Source: Neodiprion pinetum (taxonomy: Eukaryota > Arthropoda > Insecta > Hymenoptera > Diprionidae). Taken from it: 64,000 nt of DNA. Below the pieces are notes generated by a model. The model saw nothing but the letters and a program-made list of their open reading frames with translations, searched no databases and was not told the origin of the DNA. Of this stretch, positions 13,801 through 27,050 are shown piece after piece. The position numbers were made by a program, and so were the translations under genes. The stretch spans positions 38,161,077 through 38,225,076 of the forward strand of contig NC_060233.1 in assembly GCF_021155775.2 (NCBI RefSeq), given 5' to 3'. How positions within the stretch are numbered: the stretch's first letter is position 1; each line of letters opens with the position of its first letter.

Positions 13801-16800
13801 AGCTTCCGACCAGCCATCGATCTCCACAAATCATCTTGACGAACGTTGTTGATGTAAAATGAATCGAAGTGTCCGTCATTCCGAGGAAACGGCGTTTCGG
13901 CTTCTTTGAAAAATACCGCAATTAGTTCAGCTCTGCACTGACGCGTGTAAATGATGAAACGAAATCCTCAACAGGGTCTGAACTTTGCGAGACCTCAACA
14001 AAGTCGAGGAACTTTACTCGTTACGTACGTCACGTAAGGCGGGAGCCAACTTGAGACACGCGATGTTGTACGTAAGAAAAAAGCTGCAACTTTTGCTTGC
14101 TCTGGATGCCGCAAGAGAGAGATGTACGCTACCTCTGAAAATAATTCTTCGTTACATGATTTTAAGCCCGCAAGCTTTAAGTCACTCGCTGATTGAATTA
14201 CCGCCGTCTGACTGCGCCACCGCATTAAATACGTTTAGCGATGAAAACTTCATCTGGATTTGCGGCCAACCAGAATGAATACTCGTTACAACACGACGGA
14301 CCCGTTGAATGACGATTAAGTCTAGACTGCAATTTACCATTTTCCAGAAAAACGTCGCCCTTGGGTATTCGTGATACTTTGAAACTGTCGGTTCAAATGC
14401 ATAGAATCTGTGCGACGTTGTATTGATCTGCGATCAAGTTAATAAATGTGATAAAAAAATGTCTAATTGCTGATCTAAACGTCGATGAAACAGAAGTAAA
14501 AATTCCCTTGTGCAGGGATAATTTCAGCAGACGACCAGCACGCAGCAGTTCCTAATCATCGTTGAACCGGAATGATTTTCAGAAAGCCTGGAGAGCTTTA
14601 GTCGAAAGGTAATTCTTCAATGCTTGCTCATTTCTCACTCGAGATCGTGATCAAGGACTCTGGATTTTCACTCTGTAGAAATAACAGAGCTGCTCATGTA
14701 TGTAAACACGTACGACGTCGCTTTCCAGACGAGAAATTCCGCGAAAATGAAACTCACGATAAACAAGAGAGGGGCGAGAGGAAAACCTGCAGAATCTTTT
14801 CGGGCTGGCAGATGTTACTGGACCAGTAAAACGAGGATTCGGGGGCAAGAAACGTTAAGGGTGACTCTTGTTGCATGTTAAAGGGTCCTCTAAAAGCGAA
14901 AGTCGTTCAAGCAGGCAGCAAGATATGAATTTAAGGACGAATGGACCGTACTGTCTGAATTTTGAGTTAAAGGAAGGGAGAAATATCGTTGAAAAACATA
15001 TTATATACATTTGGATGTACAGTGAGAAAGTTGTTTCGTTCGCGTTTATTCTCGCTGACGCAAATAAGATGGCTGGAGATTTTTTACACCGTTTTTTTCC
15101 GTCGTTTTTCTGGCTTTTGATTCAGACGGTACAGGATTAGAAAAATTTAAATAAACATACCGTCACAACAGATGCACTTTATATTTATGATATTTGTTAT
15201 ATTTCGGAATTTTTGTACAAATTGTATTTTGTACTTTTTCTTTCATTAAATAATACATAAAAAAAAAATGGTTACATCAACCCAAAAATATTAGTGAACC
15301 TGCCGGGACATTTTTTTCGTTCTAATCGCGTACGGCCAATTAATTCAGCTATTGCTCGTATGCCGGATAATTGGAATAAAAATATTTTCTGTTTCCACGA
15401 CTACATTGCGCGCCAATTCGCCACTTTCCCAAAGCGAAAAAAAAAACGCCCGCCTCCTTATTGTACAACTGATTGCGAATGGTGTAAAAACAAAAGTAGC
15501 AGATATGTGTGGATAAGAAATTCTAGATGTTTCCGCTCGTGTGAATCCGACCCCCGCTGCCGCCTGCATACAAGAATTGGCTAGACTTGATTCAGTGGAT
15601 AAATGACGAGGGAGAGAAAGGAACGAGTATCAAACAAACTCAACAAATATTGGTGCCGGTAGCTGACCATCCGAGGATTCGTTGAACGATCCACGTCCAC
15701 GTTACACGCCTCGAGGGCAGAAGTCGTACTAGTGAGGAGGTGAGAGGTTGAAGAGACGAGGGTTGATTTCAAAGGCTGTATAAACCCTTGCCGGCGGAGT
15801 GTTTTTTGTCCTGAAAAAAGGGTTGCTGTTTTTGTTATTGTATCGTTGCGCGTGTTGCAACACCGCGAAAAAACGTTTGATCACAGGAATTTTACACCGC
15901 AATTGACAAATCGTCCTGTTTCCGCGGAAGGATCAAGTGTTGACAGGAGTCCGGTGCGCTCGGAAATTATAAGGATGACCGGCGATTTTTCGCGAATTTT
16001 CATCGCCTACCATTAAGCTTCATTTTTCATGCTCAAACTCGGCGCGGACTCGGGATAAATGACTGGATACGAGAAATAAGGCTCGACAAACAATCAAACT
16101 TGAAATTGCGAAAGCTGATGAGCCTGGGGTATAAATCCCTGGTTATAATAACGCCGGTTAAAGTTATTCCAGTCAGAGATAATCCGGTAGAACGGATTCA
16201 TCCCCGGTCTTATTATTCAACGACGCGTTTCGATTTCCCTCAAAAATGACTTTGAAATCTGAAAATTAAATCCCCCCTCAAATGCTACAGGTCATTTATT
16301 ACACACGTTTGAAATCAGCTCTTGGAAGCTGCGTAATATAACAGAAGCAGCTATTACACCAGCGAAGGCGTGCAGACGGGTGAGAAATAATAAATCGACG
16401 AATCAGAGCCGCAGAGAAAGGAGACGGGAGCCGTAAACGACGCTCGTAAACTCGTTTATGTGCATCACATATCGCGAATACGATTTCATCGTACTTAGTT
16501 ATGACCTGCGCCCACAAGCAGGTGAAATAGAATGCGTTTCATTCGCTCAAATTGCAGCGGCGGAGAGTCCGGTTTTTCAATTTACTGGAACAGACCGGTA
16601 AATAGAACGAAGTGCTTGAAGGAAGCTGAGAATCGTCGGAAAAGTCGGAAAGCTTCGTGATCGCGCGTGATACGATTGGCGCTTTATACAGCTTAATCTA
16701 CAGTCGTAATTCCACGATGGCATTTGATTCGGACGTGTAATAATCGAATAGTCGCCCCTTTGACAATTAAAAATAATAGATCCCGGTGCGGCAAAGTGAC

Positions 16801-19319
16801 CGAAGCGATTAAGATTCGGTGGGTAATTTAGTTGTCGGAGCTGCGCTGCTTAGGTGGCTCCAAATTTAGGGGATGAATCCAGTCTGAAGCGCGAGCAATC
16901 GGATCTTTATCTGGCAAATCGTTATACCTTATAAACGTATATCTATACAAAGTTTCTCAGCCGTCGAAACGCCTTCGAATACGTCTGAGCCAATCCAGAA
17001 AACAGAGGAGTCGGATAAAATTACCATATATACGTTATACACTCTTTAGATTAGAACGGTTGTTTTTTTTTTTCTCTTCTCCACATTACCGTGCCTAATG
17101 TGTTTTTCATGCCGCAGCGTCTTTGCGCCGGCGAATATCGTCGAAAAAGGGAGACGAAGAAATAAGATGAAAATAAAAAGCACAAGCACGAAACCCCCCG
17201 CGGGCCGAAGATGCTCTGGCTGATTTTTTGGCAAGAGGGGTAAAAAAGAGCGGGCAAAAATGGAGAACGAAAAAGCGAATACAGCGAGTAAATTTGATAA
17301 TACCGCAACCCCTCAAGGCTGGTTCAGAGAATCACTCTCGTCGTTTAATCGCGAATTGCATACACAGGCAGAAAAATTCAGCAGACCGCTGTCATTCAAA
17401 GGCTTCACCGTATAAAATATAGGCTGACGGCTCCGCCGCTCCTACTTTTTCACCCGAATTCTGGTCGCGAATAAAGCTACTCGCAATACGATATATTCCC
17501 AATCCCCCAGAGGATTCTCCAGACTTGGCTACACTCTCGGTTGGCAACAGGTGCTCCGTAATATTATCGGAGAATATTGGCGAGGGGTGCGAATCGCGAT
17601 CGCCTTTCTAATGAAATCCGCCAAATCTAAGTCCGCAGACAGCCTGCACGCCTCGATCCTCCCTCTGCAGCTCCGTAAAGAGCCGATCGAAGACCAAAGA
17701 TTATTTCTGCGAACGCTGAAGGGAATGTTAACATTGCGTCATCGGCTTTACAAGACCGATTTATTGGGACCGCGTTTCGATAGCCGAATATTCCTCAGGA
17801 GACAAACGCGCCGATCGAGTAAGTGCCGATTAAACTCTTGATGTTGCCGATCAAACCCGCTCGATCTTGACATCCTTCCAATCACTCGGAGTACTTACGC
17901 GATTGACTGCACTCAGGAGGCTCGTTTCACGAGATCTATTCGATTTTTAATACTCTGGGCATACGCACGGGTCCCACGCGGTAATAAGATACCAATAAAC
18001 AGCGGAAATAACACCCGCCCACACCTGTAGCCCCATTGAGTCATACCGGATGAAAGACCCTGCAGAATCAGGGGGGAATTGGCTCTGGATTCAAGAAACG
18101 TGCGAACAACGTAGAGAAATTTATTACAAAAACGAATCCCATCGTATTTTTTTTTTTTTTGTCGAAAAAAGAGTATTGTTCAGAGCAGTTCAAATTCACG
18201 TTCATTGTAAGATGATTAATTCCGTTTAAAGAGTATTTGTCACAGAGTTACCGAAAGTCTTTTTTAATATATTGGCATCGTCAAATAATTAATTTTACAA
18301 CATTGCACCGATGCTGATTACGATCAACAAATGGCTACGTTGGATCGACTGCCGCAAAATAAAAAAAAAAAAAAAAAGAAACTCTGTTGCAGTGGCTTTG
18401 CAGAAAATAGTATTTCGATTAAAATAAGCAGCGGTGAAGGGAAGTGGAACAAATCTACTAAATTTAAAAAAAAATTTGACGCCATTCGAAACGCAGCATC
18501 GACATGTAATTAAGCTCAAGTTTGCAAATCCAGTATGTTCTATTTTTGTATTTTCAAAGAGGTCTTCGTATAAGTTTACGAATATGATAATTCAATAAAT
18601 CCTAAGTGCAGGAATACCTCGTCATGATCATTTTATATACACGCAGTATCGATTTTTGGCCATCAAACCTTCCTAATCCTAGTCGCGTTCTATATTTCCG
18701 GCATATTCATCGTCTCTACGACCGTTTCAACCCCCAGTAATAGCAATTCGGACGATAGCGCGCATCCCGAAGTGTATCGATTCGCCCGTGGGGTAGGTCA
18801 TGACGGTGCAGGGATGCAGGGCTTATGCAGTGGGTGCATATTCCGCGGGCACGATATCTGAGAGCAACAATTACTTGAAAGCAGAGAAATTCCTCGATTC
18901 TCAGGGTTCCAACCTTCGCCGAATGTACAGACACGCGCGTTCCTAATTATGCTCGCATATTCGCGGCACGCTTCGTCCATTCGCGCGGCATCGTCGGCAG
19001 GCTTACGGAGGATAGTCGTATACCAACACATGTATAACTCATTCGTCAAGTCGGTTAATTAAGAGCTTTCAGTGAATAACAAAAAGTCTCGCTCACTTTA
19101 AAAGATTTTTCTCTCCAACGGTACGAAATGAAATTCCAACAATTTCGCATTACTCGATTGCAGATAAATTTCCTCGCTGCGAAAGAATTTCGTCTCGCTG
19201 TTCCCCCGATAATTATAAATTTCACTTTGACTAAAAATCTTTTCTGCTTCGCAGGGATCCGTGTATCGATTGAAAATTTGTGACACCAACGTACAGGGCT
19301 TAAGAGATCCCGAAATAGT

Positions 19320-19342
19320 ATTTATTTATTTATTTATTTTTA
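19320..19342. repeat. (TTTA)n microsatellite
   Basis: About five tandem copies of TTTA running into a T-rich stretch. Confidence 0.85.
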
Positions 19343-20505
19343 TTTTGTTTCTAAACAAAAACATTTTATTACGAAGCAGGTATATTTTATCGTATCGTAT
19401 ACATACGAGGGAGGTACGTTTTTTCCCGTTTCGGAAGAGTTGGGCGTGCGGTATGGGGAATTTCAGAGCGGCAATACAGCTTCTAAATTCCAAGTGTCGA
19501 AAGTTTCAAACAAACTTAATGAACCCTCAACAAGTTTGAACACGTGTTGGTAACACGCAGCGAAAGTTTACGTGACGCGAGAGACGGCTGTAAGAATTGT
19601 CACCCTCCGAAATGTGACTGAAAGCGTAAGGTATGTAGAATACATGTACGTGGGGTTATTCGTGCACACATATATTTATATACACGTATGTGATCATACG
19701 TATGATGTCGTTTCTTTTTCACAGTGTGATAACATTTCCTCCCATCCATTTACGCGCCGTTATCTCGACTGGCAGCTAGATTCGTAGAAGTGAAATAATC
19801 GTTGCTGGTGAAGATTTTTTTTTCCCCTCTCATTGTGAAAAATTCACAAGGGACGAATCGTTGCCTGGTGCGTTTGGTGAAATCAAGCTCAGCATCGATT
19901 CTTTTCGAATCATCAGTGAACTCGATATACGACTCGACGCCGCGCAGGTTCGTTACTTATCTCGATCCAGCCACAAAACATTTTTATCTACATCCCATTT
20001 GTTTCAATTCAATTTTCTCCATCTCGTTGAGCATCTGTACCCTGATCCTAACGCATGGCTGGATTGATCGCGCGGTTGGGAATAATTCAATTCTAACCAT
20101 GATCTGTCGAGTGAAATTTCCAGTTGTATGCAGGCTACTTAAACAGTCCTTAACTACTTTCATTTTTTACTATTATCAAAAAATATGGATCTGCATGGTA
20201 GAAAATGAACTCGAGTTTTGTATCCATAACCAGAAAATCAAATAGATGTCATATACTTGCTATTATTTTTTGTTACCGTAAGTAGTAGATACTATATTTT
20301 CTTACAACTATTATCATAATTTGATGTTGGCGCAACAGTGTATTGATTGATGTTAGAGCCTTATTTAACTGAAAAGGTTGCAGTCAGCTAAACAGACAGC
20401 TGCATTGTTGTTGAAATAACGAGACTCTGTAAGTAATATCGACAACTGTAATCCCACTGAATAGTTACATGTATCAAATTTTTACCAAAATTTTCAATTA
20501 CAATA

Positions 20506-20849
20506 AGGGAACTTTCATAAACCACGTCGTTTTTTCATTACATTTTAACCCCCTCCCTACGTCCATGAATCCTACCGAAACTCCCCCCCCCCCCCCCCCA
20601 AAGTGGCTCGTAGCTTTTGAGTACTTTTAAATTTATTATATTAATAATTATTTGGCACATTTTACTTGAATCTATATATGTAATAAAAAAATATATATAT
20701 ATAAAAGTAAGTATATTACACATATGGCCTCCCCTTATTACCCCCCTGCGCCTCATGTGGTCCCTAAGTAGTTTTTTGTCAGCTCCCCCGCCCCGACCCT
20801 CCACTCCGCCTAAATGAACCACTTACGTAGTAGTTTATGAACGTTCCCT
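20506..20849. mobile_element. TIR element with AGGGAAC...CATAAAC ends and poly-C interior
   Basis: The left end AGGGAACTTTCATAAAC is mirrored by GTTTATGAACGTTCCCT ending at 20849, with one mismatch in 17 positions. The arms continue imperfectly through an ACG/CGT step. The interior contains a 17-nt C run (20583-20599), an (AT)n run near 20690-20702 and C-rich stretches, and no transposase. Ends of the type GGGA..TTCATAAA..TACGT with C-rich interiors recur in arthropod repeats as I remember them, but I cannot name the family. Target duplication is unclear. Confidence 0.7.
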
Positions 20850-23700
20850 AACCGTAGAAAATGAAACTTTTCTCGTTGAGACCGTCCGGCGAATACACAG
20901 CGTACTCCGAGAAACACGATTCCTCGTTGTAAATTCACCTTCCAAGACGAAATGGCTCCTCGGGGATGCTGAATCCTGACCCCGGATACGAGCAAAAGAT
21001 ACCTCGCTATACGAGTGGGTGAATCGTCAACCTTAACGGACGTGTCACCTTGTCAGCCGAGACTTATAATCTTCGAGACTCCGGGCAAGAACGAGAGGCC
21101 TCTGCATTCCCTTTTTTTTTTTTGCGAACCTCCGTCAGCGACCCCGATTCTTCAAGTAAATGCGATTTGGCAATCAGAGAGTATCTTGGACTCGGATCTT
21201 TCTGCCAGTTTGATTCGTCGCGAGAGATCAGAGGGCGTCTTCGACGGTCCGCAGAAGTTTGACTCCCCCCCCCCCCCCCCCCCCTCCCCCTTGCCGTTCC
21301 TCTCTCCGTTTCTTCTCCTTTACTCTCTTTCGTATCGTAACGAGTAATTTTTATTTCTCGCGTTTCTTCTATCGATTTTTAATTCGCTGCATGTAACAGT
21401 TGATACCTTCAATTTATACGAGAGCCTGGACAGTGATGAATAGCGGTATGGAAAAGCTCCGATATCATTAGGGGAGTGCAATTGATCGATGGGATGCTGC
21501 ATCAACTCCGTAAAAGCCTGATATCAACGACTTTGAATAACGCTGTACCGGCTGTAACATATACCGACGACAAAAAGCGAATGGATTCGGTATAGATTGA
21601 AAAGAAATGATTCCTAGCTTGCAGGATTGATTGAAAAAAAATTACAGTGATAGCAGCCGTTTGCTTGATACTTTTTCGATTAACGCGGAACTGATTCGTC
21701 GGTCGTTTGATTGCCGTTCAGCCACGTCCAATGACCGAAAGTAATGCGTTACACGTAGAGCTGGGTTGGCCGAATTATACCGAGCAATGAAATTCAAGTG
21801 ATATAATAGCGGGACCCTCATTAAGTCTCACCTTAGCATTATATACGTTTTGGTATAGCCGTATTATGGCTCGGCACATTAATCACGACGGTATACCAAC
21901 AGCCAATAAGATAATTCCGCGGCGGATGAAAATATATACTCGATGGTTCGCGGAGGTAGTTACAGAGGCGATTAACGACCTCGGTTTCGGGCAATACGGG
22001 GTTCATCTTTACAGTAATTCGTTTTCAAACAATCTTTCATATTTCATGAATTACGGTCGAGTTCTTCTCACGACTATTTTTGTACGTAAATTGAATGGCT
22101 GAATCTGATGAATTTATGACCGACATTGCGAGCGGTGGTGAGAATTGAAATCAGCCGTTGACTCAAATTTCTAAAACGACCATGCTGACGAATGATGGAT
22201 AAGCAATTGAATTTCGGGGCTCATGTTCTATGACCGCGTAAAAATTCTTTTACCTGCAAATACAATGATAGATGTAAATGATTCCCACGTATATCGTAGT
22301 TAGGTTTTATCTTTCCAGATAACATCCAGATACGGTTTTACCTTCAGGAAGCCTCAAGATTTCATTAGCTCCACGTAACGTCGGTTAGTCGTTTGGGTTC
22401 CCGCTGGGAATCGATATATGAAGCGTATCCTTGCGATTAATGTACCAAGCCAGTAATTACCGGGAAAAGTTTACGTAACGTTTTCGTAGGCGGATTTTAC
22501 GAAGATTAAAAAACATTTTACACACTCTTCAATGGTAAAAGTAGGGAGAGCGTGAAAACTCATTGCGAAAGTATTTCGATGGTTTATTTCTTGCGTTTTC
22601 GAGAGACCGATTTTTTCAATCCTTCAGGATCAGTTGCAAGCTTCAAACGCTCGTCGATCTCACCGCAACGTTCTTATCTCAAGTCCCCAGGTGAAGAATC
22701 GACGAAAAATGTGAATCAGTTGACTATATTGATAGAAATTGCTCTGAATTGTCACAACGGCGCGAGTAACTACAGTGCCGAGAAAAAGTCGACCCGATAA
22801 GAAAACTCGATGAGGGATTAGAACCGACAAAAGAAGACGTCAAGCTTGAAACCGTCCGAGACACAACGCTTTTATATTCCAGTTGATTCACAGATGAAGT
22901 CGGGTTCTGAGCCGGGTTAGCTTAGCTCTGCCAGAAGCTAATACCGACCGTATTTCATTTTCCATGGTCGGAAAAAGGCGTGAAAGTAAAAAAGGAACTC
23001 AAAGAATGGGAAAGAAAGAGTCGATACATTCCAAGTAAGTCGTTTTTTTGTTCCATCCTTTTTTTTGCCTCAACTAAATTTAGTCAAACTTTGGGATGTT
23101 CAAAATCAGTCATTACAGGTAATTAAAGCGATGCTGCAGCTTCGTGGGAATTAGGTTCGACTGATAAAGCGGGAGCGTTTGATCCTGGAAATCATTTCGA
23201 AAGTCGAATGACGGCTTACGGAAAGTATGAATAATAAGGCGCTTTGTCTCAGGGCTGATTACGGTGTACGAGCGGGTCGCAAGCTCTCCGAGTCACCGCC
23301 ATTCTTCGAACCTCCGTGAACCCTCGAGAGTCTCTTTAAGCCGCGGCCAGATGAAAGACAGTACTCGCTGGTCGGTTGGAAGACGGAAGCAGCCAGGGAA
23401 TTCGCATTCAGGGACTCGACAATTTCGCGGGGATAAGGCTACCGCCAGGAAAATACCCGGCGGATGGTCGAAGAACGGTCCGGTCACGGGAGTCGGGAAA
23501 CAAAACGTTTCTGGACCACAAAATGCCGATTGCAGACCGTCTGGGCACTTACTGATTTAACTAGTGTTCACAAAGGAAGACCGCGAGTCGTCCGTTAATT
23601 AAACAGACCGCAATTCGCTTCTGGAGTTTTAATCCCTCAGATATAAGTTTGAGTAACTTTACGAAATTACGAGATAGTCACGTTGCGTGTTATTCTGCTT
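20850..23700. other. Non-coding intronic or intergenic DNA
   Basis: Contains a C run of about 21 nt at 21264-21284 followed by CT-rich sequence. No exon or RNA gene is recognised. Open frames near 21015, 21866, 22552 and 23264 lack any known motif. Confidence 0.5.
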
Positions 23701-23989
23701 TTAAGGTCATGTAGTACTCTGCATTCTTTCCGGAATCGTGCAAAGTACCTCAGACATTCACTTTTTGGCCCCTGAAATGTGGGAAATGCGGGAATAGAGT
23801 AACACGCGTCAAAAAACGACACATTTTTTTTACGACTCTCGGAATATGTGTAACTTTTCTGAATACCGTTGCTAAAGAGTGACGCACCGTCAAAGTTTGA
23901 ACCCTTTTCGTTCGACTGTTTATTTGATATGGGAAGAAAAAGGATGAGCTTGCTCGGTCGGCAAGGGTTGTAGTACTACATGACCTTAA
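23701..23989. mobile_element. TTAA-flanked TIR element (MITE)
   Basis: TTAA (23701-23704) is followed by GGTCATGTAGTACT. The other end reads AGTACTACATGACC followed by TTAA (23986-23989), giving a perfect 14-bp TIR and a TTAA target duplication. TTAA targets are the hallmark of the piggyBac superfamily. The 281-bp interior has no transposase, so it would be non-autonomous. Both this element and the one at 38946 begin TTAAGG, but their sequences otherwise differ. Confidence 0.85.
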
Positions 23990-26383
23990 GTGTCGTATAT
24001 TGCTTCTTGTTCCAATGGAAGCATGACGTGAACTTGAATCGTTTGAGCTTTCGAAAAACGAAACGAAATTGCGGATGGACTTTAGAAATTATAAGCGAAT
24101 AAAGGAAAGACGTTAGAGGGCTGAGATAAAGGATCAAATTTGCATGTCGGAGTTCTTTCACTTCCCGTTATAAAAAGAACGTTAAGTTACAAAGTAAGCC
24201 AACTTGCGATTATAGACCGCAGCGACACTCGAAAAACAAAATTATGTACAGAAGAATAAAAGCCGAGGGGAAACCAGCGTGCTTTGCATGTTGTGATTAT
24301 TATCATTATTATTATTATTCGACTTGGAAAAATTTAATACAAAGAGAAATACTCAAATACGCCGCGTGTACACGATTCACGAGTAGGTACATGTGTAATA
24401 CCGATAGCGTTTGTAATCTGATTACACCGATCCCTCCGCAATCTTTCGAGTATATCGATTGGCTCTCAGGCTTTGATCGTTTCCTTTTGAAATTATCGTT
24501 CAAAGACTCTCCTATTTATATTCACAAGCATTTCCAACCACCCACATATCAAATAACATTCAAGGAGAATGAAATTTATTTTCAAATGTTTTCTTTTGTC
24601 ACGTGAATGATTTATCGGTATAAAAAGAGGATGACAAACGATAAATGAAAACACCCAAAGGAAAATACTAACGAGGTTGGTATTTTAACAAGGAAAACAT
24701 ACCTGCTTAACATCTCTTTGCGGTTATTCCATGTTTCGTTGCAATTATAACTGCGTTCTAAAGACCTTATTTGCCATCTTTGATAATTGACTAACCTCAT
24801 CTCTGACCATCACGCATGACGGGCAAGTAAAACAACCGTCGGATGTCCATCATTTTTCCCGCAGAAATTGAGTTTCGCCTTTCGTTCCTTTCGCCATCTT
24901 TCCACCCCCGATTCTCTCCGATCGGATTTAATCGTCGATCCCACCCCCAAACTTGATTGCTCAGCCACTACACGATTACCTATTTATCCTCTTAAGCTGC
25001 TTTGGCCCGTCGATGCGAGTCGTCCAACAGTATCCGTAAGATGAAAAACTTGCGGCTTCAGGGTGACGGGTAAAAAACAATTACCGTCTACTCGTTATTC
25101 AACCCCTGGGTTGATCAATACCGTCGTACCTATACCACTCTCGGCACTTACAGGCAAACGTCAACCCGCCCAGATGTAATTAATTACCGCAGTATCGTTC
25201 CCGGACTATTTTACAATATCTCCCTACACGGTATTTCCCTCGTGAATCATTTTTTTTGCAACCGCGCTGGCTGGTTTTATTCTCAGTACTTTTTGCCGTG
25301 CCTTTTTTATAACCAACCTAACCATGAGACGAATAGGTTTTAAAGCCTGCCTGGCGACGTGTTTCGCAATCATTGATTACTCGCAAAATCGAGTTATACT
25401 TTCGAATATGGAAGAAAATATGCGATTCATCGAGACGCGAACGTCTGGTTTCAAGACTGGTGGGTTCTTGTTTTTACAGAATATTCAGATCTGAAAAAAG
25501 TCGACGTTTCGATGAACTTCAAGATCAATGGCACAGATCTTCAAAAGTTTGTTCTTTGGTAAACCGCGAGTAGGTTTAAATGCTCGAGCTGTGCTGAAAT
25601 ACAAGAAGAACCATCAAAGCTAGTCAAAGATCAGAGGGTGGTCGAGTTTGGATGAAAATATATCAAGCATCCTTTACTCGCGTAAATTCGGTTCTTTATT
25701 TGTTCTCTTGAAAAAAAAAGACGCTCTTCTTTCTTTGCTCGAATGAAAGCCGTTAAGTCCCCTCAAATCTTGACAAACTTCCAGAAATTCCTTTTCTGCA
25801 AAAACATTCGAGCTCTGCAGACCGCAATTATGGGGAAACAGAGATGAAAGAAACTAAACGTGATCCGTAAAACGACAAGTCAGGAATCCTAATTTCCAAA
25901 CTTGTACTCCATATATTTTTTACAAGAACTTTTATTTCGGTGGGTGAAACAAGGAAAAACAACGCGTCATCGACTTGACGGAATTCTTTCCATCATACAG
26001 TTATGCAGAGCGACATGTTTGATTGACTAATTTGAATATCCCTCAGCGAAAGAGTCAAATTACGTATGCGTTGATTGTTCTAATCGATATTCATACCGTA
26101 ACATGGTTGAATTAAATGTAACGTTCCAAAGTTGCAAAAAAATGGTATTCGATCGATTCAACAATCACATTTCACTTCTCAGTGTAGATCGGTGAATTTG
26201 ATTTAAATTGCGGGAAATTGAAGCTGGTCTTCGGATTACAAATCTTATCCGTATTCCGCATAGCCGTCTAAAAATTAGAGCTATTATGCGTGCAAAATGC
26301 GGAGCAACGTTTCCGGGGCATTGAAAATCCATCGGAGTGCCAAATCCGCGTTCGAATAACTGACAAGAAGAAAAATTACTCAC
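23990..26383. other. Probable first coding intron of the Elk-like gene, donor-proximal part
   Basis: This lies immediately downstream, on the minus strand, of the channel start exon, whose GT donor occupies 26382-26383. No further coding exon is seen. An ATT-rich microsatellite-like stretch lies near 24297-24320. Confidence 0.6.
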
Positions 26384-26459
26384 GAGTCCCATCGAAGCGT
26401 GTCGCGATGGTGTCAAGAAAAGTATTCTGGGGGGCGAGGAGGCCCTTCCTGGCCGGCAT
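26384..26459 (-). CDS. Elk: ELK-type voltage-gated potassium channel (KCNH), first coding exon, partial
   Basis: This is the first coding exon of an ELK-subfamily voltage-gated K+ channel, a plasma-membrane tetramer with an N-terminal PAS domain. The ATG is at 26459 on the minus strand. The exon encodes 25 residues plus one base of the next codon, including APQNTFLDTIATRFDGT. This matches the conserved amphipathic cap that starts KCNH3/4/8 and Drosophila Elk; the DTIATRFDGT ending distinguishes ELK from EAG and ERG, from what I know of the family. The exon ends at a strong donor (GACTC|GTGAGTAA). The next family residue is usually His, and the leftover C fits CAC or CAT. PAS, S1-S6, pore and cyclic-nucleotide-binding homology domain are not seen in the window. 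Upstream, a pyrimidine-rich tract ending TTTCAG before 26494 is a possible 5' UTR acceptor; otherwise transcription may begin near 26615. The exon is much more GC-rich than its surroundings. Confidence 0.93.
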
Positions 26460-26639
26460 TGGGGCCGCCCCGCCGCGCCGTGAGGCGCCTGCACCTGAAA
26501 CAGAAATTTTCCTTCGAATAAAAAGTTCCCCCTCCTCTCATTTCCGCCCACATTCAGCGGTATTTTTCGCCGGAAAAAAGTGGGATGTTAAAGATGGAAG
26601 AAGTGGATCGATCGGAAATTCGTCAAACGTCTTCTCTCG

Positions 26640-26647
26640 CCTTTATA
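26640..26647 (-). promoter_or_regulatory. TATA-box-like motif upstream of the Elk start exon
   Basis: TATAAAGG reads on the minus strand about 180 nt upstream of the proposed ATG. A start about 30 nt downstream would give a 5' UTR of roughly 150 nt. No clear initiator was seen, and the alternative is a 5' UTR exon further away spliced to the acceptor near 26494. This is a motif match only. Confidence 0.3.
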
Positions 26648-27050
26648 CGCTGGGACATCCGTCGATCCTCGCGCAACAGGCGACGCGTTATATAATACGA
26701 ATGTAGGTTGAAAGAAGAAATAAGAATCAGCACTTCCCAGGTCGTGAAAATCGCGTAAGGGGCTTTAATTCACGCACGTCTGCTTGAATCTTCGATTGTG
26801 CAAAATTGGTGACAATTATACGGGGGGGAAATACGTAATATAAGAAAATAAAATATCTCGTTCTCGGCCGTTAATTAAGAATTAATTTTGTTAGTTGAAA
26901 CTGTGGGGATTAAAAGAAATCTCCGACTTCCAGCCGTTCCGTTGTAACTGTTACTCTGCTGCTGGCCCTGTTGATAATCATCGGGAACTTTTAAGCGGAT
27001 TCAAACGTCTGCGAGTGAAAAACGCTGACGTTAGGAAGAGTTGGTAGATT

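Larger units (their letters stand above)
10651..20505. other. Non-coding intronic or intergenic DNA
   Basis: No exon with both splice sites and a recognisable protein family was found. Simple repeats include an (AAAAT)n tract near 11327-11346, poly-T near 18150, poly-A at 18361-18377 and (TTTA)n near 19320. The longest open frame, plus strand at 19802-20245, encodes an unrecognised low-complexity-like peptide and is treated as chance. Confidence 0.5.

Noticed and set aside
19802..20245. 147-residue plus-strand open frame with hydrophobic patches
   Set aside because: No recognisable family, no signal of codon bias, and overlapped by a second plus-strand frame.
1..26383. PAS-domain second exon of the ELK gene on the minus strand
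   Set aside because: I looked for reverse-complement signatures of the YCSDGF, FLYGPDT and FWCLFDI-type motifs and saw none; a computed protein-to-genome alignment would be needed to exclude a diverged exon.
26165..26551. 128-residue minus-strand open frame across the ELK exon
   Set aside because: It is in a different frame from the ELK cap peptide; the true coding frame begins at 26459 and ends at the donor.
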